A stretch of 17,804 bases of DNA from Pseudomonadota bacterium (GTDB taxonomy: Bacteria; Desulfobacterota; Syntrophia; Syntrophales; UBA5619): positions 1 through 17,804 of the forward strand of contig JAHIMW010000020.1 in the NCBI GenBank assembly GCA_018896355.1. Reading direction: 5' to 3'. Of the stretch, positions 15,448 through 17,804 are shown piece after piece. How positions within the stretch are numbered: the stretch's first letter is position 1; each line of letters starts with the position of its first letter. The notes beneath the pieces were generated by a model. That model saw nothing but the letters and a program-made list of their open reading frames with translations, ran no database searches and was not told where the DNA came from. A program made the position numbers and the translations under genes.

Positions 15448-15541
15448 CGCAGGCAACCTTGTTGACGGATCTCCGCACCCGAAATCCCGAAATCTTCCGG
15501 CAGGGCCTTACCATGTACCGCCCCAAACGGGCAAGAAATGA

Positions 15542-15569
15542 TTTGCTTTGTTTCGACAGATTTTATATT
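15542..15569 (+). promoter_or_regulatory. Candidate sigma70-type promoter for the baeRF gene
   Basis: TTTGCT (15542-15547), a 16-nt spacer and TATATT (15564-15569), 28 nt before the start codon. The -10 is good and the -35 weak. The 150-nt gap must also hold the promoter of the divergent epmB operon, which I could not place. Confidence 0.35.
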
Positions 15570-15597
15570 CATTAACCATGAGAAGGGAGACGGCCAA

Positions 15598-16746
15598 ATG
15601 AATACATTATCGCAGGATGAGCTCAAGACTTTGTTGGGGAAACAACAGGGATGGTGCGTTTCGATTTTTATGCCCACCTTTCGCACCGGCGCGGAGAGTC
15701 AGCAGAACCAGATCCGGTTGAGAAACCAGCTGCGCAGCGCGGAAGAAAAGCTGCTGGCCGGAGGTCTGCGCCCCCAGGAGATCAAGACCCTCATGGAGCC
15801 TGCGCAGGCGCTACCGGGAAATGTCCTCTTCTGGCGGCGGCAAAGCGACGGTCTGGCACTCTTTATCTCCGCCGGTCTCTTCCGCTCCTTCTGCCTTCCC
15901 GAGGCCTTCGGCGAACTTGTCGTCGTCGCCGACCATTTTCATGTCAAGCCTCTCCTGTCGCTCCTCGGCGGCGATAAACGGTTCTATATCCTCGCCCTCA
16001 GCCAGAAAGAGGTCCGGCTCCTCGAAGGAATGGGGAAGAATATACAGGAAATTGAACTGGAATCGGTTCCGGGCAGCATCGCCGAGGCGCTCCAGTACGA
16101 CGAACTCGGGAAACAGATCCGCTTCCGCACCGGCGCGGCGGGAGGCGGAGACCATTCGACGATGGTCTCCGGTCACGGCGCTGAGCTCGACGACACCAAG
16201 GACAACCTCCTGAAATACTTCCGCCTGATCGACCGGGGTCTCCACGACCTTCTCAAGGACGAACGGGCGCCCCTTGTCCTCGCCGGGGTGGACTATCTCT
16301 TCCCCATCTATCGCGAGGCCAACACCTACCCGCTTTTGATCGAAGAGGGGATCCCGGGAAATCCGCAGGGAGTCAGCGCGGAGACGCTCCACCAGGCGAC
16401 CCTGAAAATCATCAGCCCCTACTTTCAGAAGGCCGAACACGACGCCGTCGCGCAGTACCGACAATCGTCGGGAACCGGTCTGACCTCCGCCGATAGCCGG
16501 GAGATCGTTCCCGCCGCCCATCACGGGCGGGTCGGTCTCCTTCTGGTCGCCTCGGGCCGCCGGCAGTGGGGAACCTACGACGGGGAGGGCGGCGCCGTCC
16601 AAAGACATGATCAGGAAGGGACTGCGAGCGAGGATCTTCTGGAGATCGCGGCCATACAGACATTCCTGAATGGAGGGACGGTGTTTACACTCCCCCCGGA
16701 AAAGATGCCGGACAACAGCGACCTGGCCGCCCTGTTCCGCTACTAA
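15598..16746 (+). CDS. Bacterial archaeo-eukaryotic release-factor-like protein (baeRF, probably family 3)
   Basis: A 382-residue cytoplasmic protein that resembles the baeRF group, bacterial relatives of eRF1/aeRF1 and Pelota domains with presumed ribosome-linked roles. Seen: the opening LSQDELKTLLGKQQGWCVSI and FMPTFR, QSDGLALFIS, LVVVADHFHVKPLL, FYILALSQKEVRLLEG, a Gly-rich loop GAAGGGDHSTMVSGHG (about 199-214), PLVLAGVDYLFPIYREAN, and a C-terminal eRF1 domain 3/L7Ae-like end with EIAAIQTFLNGGTVFTLPPE and LAALFRY. A classical GGQ is not present; whether the GGG loop replaces it is unknown. Start at ATG 15598 after GAAGGGAGA; the open frame upstream to 15538 lacks a ribosome site. Family recalled from memory; the subfamily number is a guess. 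Divergent from the EF-P modification operon. Confidence 0.75.
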   Translation: MNTLSQDELKTLLGKQQGWCVSIFMPTFRTGAESQQNQIRLRNQLRSAEEKLLAGGLRPQEIKTLMEPAQALPGNVLFWRRQSDGLALFISAGLFRSFCLPEAFGELVVVADHFHVKPLLSLLGGDKRFYILALSQKEVRLLEGMGKNIQEIELESVPGSIAEALQYDELGKQIRFRTGAAGGGDHSTMVSGHGAELDDTKDNLLKYFRLIDRGLHDLLKDERAPLVLAGVDYLFPIYREANTYPLLIEEGIPGNPQGVSAETLHQATLKIISPYFQKAEHDAVAQYRQSSGTGLTSADSREIVPAAHHGRVGLLLVASGRRQWGTYDGEGGAVQRHDQEGTASEDLLEIAAIQTFLNGGTVFTLPPEKMPDNSDLAALFRY

Positions 16747-16823
16747 GGCAAACGGCCATATAAAGCTATTCCAAATCACGTTACCAAAGCACAGACTTCT
16801 TCGGCTTGCCCGGGTGTAACCTA

Positions 16824-16845
16824 ATCAACGGTTCATCCGGTTGAT
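16824..16845. promoter_or_regulatory. Small hairpin/dyad between baeRF and the toxin-antitoxin pair
   Basis: ATCAAC (16824-16829) and GTTGAT (16840-16845) form a 6-bp dyad with partial inner pairing. No T-run follows. It is a possible operator or weak 3' hairpin of the baeRF transcript. Nothing else gene-like was seen between 16747 and 16907. Confidence 0.25.
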
Positions 16846-16907
16846 ACGGATCATGGATGTCCCCCGATTATCCGGCCGGAGAGAGTATCCGGCGACAAGA
16901 TGATTTT

Positions 16908-16937
16908 TTAGACGGTGGAGTGAAAAAGGTGTATAAT
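16908..16937 (+). promoter_or_regulatory. Sigma70-like promoter of the DUF433/DUF5615 pair
   Basis: A perfect TATAAT (16932-16937) is preceded after 18 nt by TTAGAC (16908-16913), 54 nt before the antitoxin start. Just upstream, TATCCGGC occurs twice (16869-16876 and 16886-16893), possibly an operator for autoregulation, as is common in type II pairs. Confidence 0.55.
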
Positions 16938-16991
16938 GATCCACAAATATCTTATTGCAAAGGGCAGTATGCAAGGATCATGGAGGGATCT

Positions 16992-17216
16992 ATGAAGACA
17001 TATGAAAAGATTGAAATGAATCCGAAGATCATGTTTGGAAAACCCGTAATCAAGAACACGCGGATTACAGTGGAGCATATTCTCAGAAAACTGTCAGGCG
17101 GTATGACCATCGAGGAGATTATCAAGGATCATCCACATCTGACCCGTGAGGACATCTATTCCGCCCAGGCGTTTGCCGCCGATTACCTTGCCGACGAACA
17201 GATCGCTTTCGGATAA
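16992..17216 (+). CDS. DUF433 family antitoxin
   Basis: A 74-residue protein of the DUF433 family, small winged-helix-like DNA-binding proteins usually found as the antitoxin partner of a PIN-like protein. Family signature: NPKIMFGKPVIKNTRITVEH (10-29), then ILRKLSGGMTIEEIIKDHP and LTREDIYSAQAFAADYL. ATG 16992 was chosen because GGAGGG lies 5 nt upstream and the family's conserved region starts a few residues later; the open frame extends upstream to 16857 without support. It ends 11 nt before the toxin gene. Likely autoregulatory through the promoter directly upstream. Confidence 0.9.
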   Translation: MKTYEKIEMNPKIMFGKPVIKNTRITVEHILRKLSGGMTIEEIIKDHPHLTREDIYSAQAFAADYLADEQIAFG

Positions 17217-17227
17217 ATGGTGAAGAA

Positions 17228-17599
17228 GTGAAATTTCTTGCCGATGAGTGTTGCGATGCCGGCATCGTCGCCAGCCTCCGGGCTGATGATCACGATGTCG
17301 CTTACGTGCTTGAACGACGGGCGGGCATCTCCGATGATGAAGTCTTGCAAACCGCCTTTGTTGAAGGTCGCATCTTGTTGACGGAGGACAAGGATTTCGG
17401 GGAACTCGTTTATCGTCTGAAGAAGCCTGCCTGTGGAATAATTCTGATTCGCATTGATGTCCAGGAAAGACATGAGAAATGGCCGCGTTTGGAAGCGCTG
17501 ATCGCGAAACATGGAGATCGATTGCCGGGACATTTTGTGGTGGTTGATCTGAGCAAATATCGTTTTCGCCCGCTGATTTTCAAGCATCCCCTCTTGTGA
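17228..17599 (+). CDS. DUF5615 PIN-like toxin
   Basis: A 123-residue protein of the DUF5615 PIN-like family, predicted metal-dependent RNases that act as toxins with DUF433 antitoxins (VapC-like logic). The acidic active-site residues are visible: Asp6 in KFLADECCD and Asp54/Asp56 in LLTEDKDFGEL. GHDV-like DHDVAYVLER and the ISDDEVLQTAF segment are family-typical. The start is GTG 17228 (GTG AAA TTT), 11 nt after the antitoxin stop; an ATG at 17217 is out of frame and closes at once. The C-terminal part continues with GIILIRIDVQ and HFVVVDLSKYRFRPL. All three acidic residues are present, so the protein appears intact. The target RNA is unknown. Confidence 0.88.
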   Translation: MKFLADECCDAGIVASLRADDHDVAYVLERRAGISDDEVLQTAFVEGRILLTEDKDFGELVYRLKKPACGIILIRIDVQERHEKWPRLEALIAKHGDRLPGHFVVVDLSKYRFRPLIFKHPLL

Positions 17600-17708
17600 C
17601 CGGCTTGATTTATGATCTTCGGGAAATTCAGGTACATAATACCAAATAATGAATTGGCCTGCCGGGAATCTGTATTATGTTTGAATGCATAAGTAATCTT
17701 GGTTGAAA

Positions 17709-17797
17709 GGAAACCTCCTGGTGGTACAGTAGGCTTGTTGATGCAAGCGGCTGGGTCGAGATGGTCTCGCCCAGAAACAGACCAGAAGGAGGTTTCC
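17709..17797 (+). ncRNA. Three-way-junction leader that sequesters the next gene's ribosome site
   Basis: Outer stem: 17709-17725 pairs with 17781-17797 (11 bp of GGAAACCTCCT/AGGAGGTTTCC, a 2x2 internal loop, then 4 bp). Inside are hairpin GCTTG/CAAGC (17733-17748) and a 10-bp hairpin CTGGG(T)CGAGA/TCTCGCCCAG (17751-17774) with a TGG loop. The Shine-Dalgarno AGGAGG (17787-17792) is fully paired in the outer stem. It could be a mobile-element end that blocks read-through translation, a guide-type RNA of an IS110- or IscB/IsrB-like element, or another riboregulator. The window ends too soon to decide. Confidence 0.6.
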
Positions 17798-17804
17798 ATG
17801 AGAA
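17798..17804 (+). CDS. Start of an unidentified gene (only two codons in window)
   Basis: ATG AGA A follows AGGAGG with a 5-nt gap, a textbook translation start. Only Met-Arg can be read. The structured leader hints at a transposase or other mobile-element protein, but that is inference. Confidence 0.5.

Noticed and set aside
17410..17799. Minus-strand 129-codon frame over the DUF5615 gene and structured leader
   Set aside because: It is antisense to a convincing gene and to the stem-loops, with no family resemblance.

Overview
The window is about 17.8 kb of GC-rich, gene-dense chromosome from a Gram-negative bacterium. Lipoproteins with lipobox cysteines, a complete Tol-Pal envelope system and LolB-like and Pal-like proteins show an outer membrane. 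A tungsten-type aldehyde:ferredoxin oxidoreductase points to anaerobic metabolism. The mix (AOR, CtpA protease, divergent polysaccharide deacetylase, KamA-like lysine aminomutase beside EF-P, mobile palindromes) fits a deltaproteobacterium-like anaerobe (Desulfobacterota, possibly a syntroph). That placement is inference from gene content; no phylogeny was run.

Layout. 1-1681 (-): 3'-truncated aldehyde:ferredoxin oxidoreductase, preceded on the same strand by a small PspC-type membrane protein (1731-1946). 1947-2314: intergenic, holding a ~142 bp inverted-repeat-bounded structured element. 2315-7306 (+): CtpA/Prc protease, a tandem array of 27-bp palindromic repeats, a divergent polysaccharide deacetylase with another repeat copy inside its coding region, a TPR lipoprotein and a LolB-like lipoprotein. 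7307-7472: convergent gap with a probable decayed mobile four-helix-bundle ORF cassette. 7473-15447 (-): nine genes in one direction, read 5' to 3' as epmB-like aminomutase, efp, epmA, tolQ, tolR, tolA/tonB-like, tolB, pal and cpoB/ybgF. 15598-16746 (+): a bacterial eRF1-like (baeRF) protein, divergent from the EF-P cluster. 16992-17599 (+): a DUF433/DUF5615 toxin-antitoxin pair. 17709-17804 (+): a strongly structured leader in which the Shine-Dalgarno of the next ORF (ATG at 17798) is paired inside a long stem; this is probably the left end of a mobile element.

How the genes fit together. The aminomutase should make (R)-beta-lysine, EpmA should attach it to Lys32 of EF-P, and the modified EF-P relieves polyproline stalling. 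The baeRF protein next door is a relative of eRF1 domains, so this end of the window may be a translation-rescue neighbourhood. The Tol genes form the trans-envelope machine: a TolQR proton motor, a TolA/TonB-like arm, the periplasmic TolB propeller, the peptidoglycan-binding lipoprotein Pal, and the coiled-coil/TPR regulator CpoB. The + strand block (protease, deacetylase, TPR and LolB-like lipoproteins) also concerns envelope maintenance.
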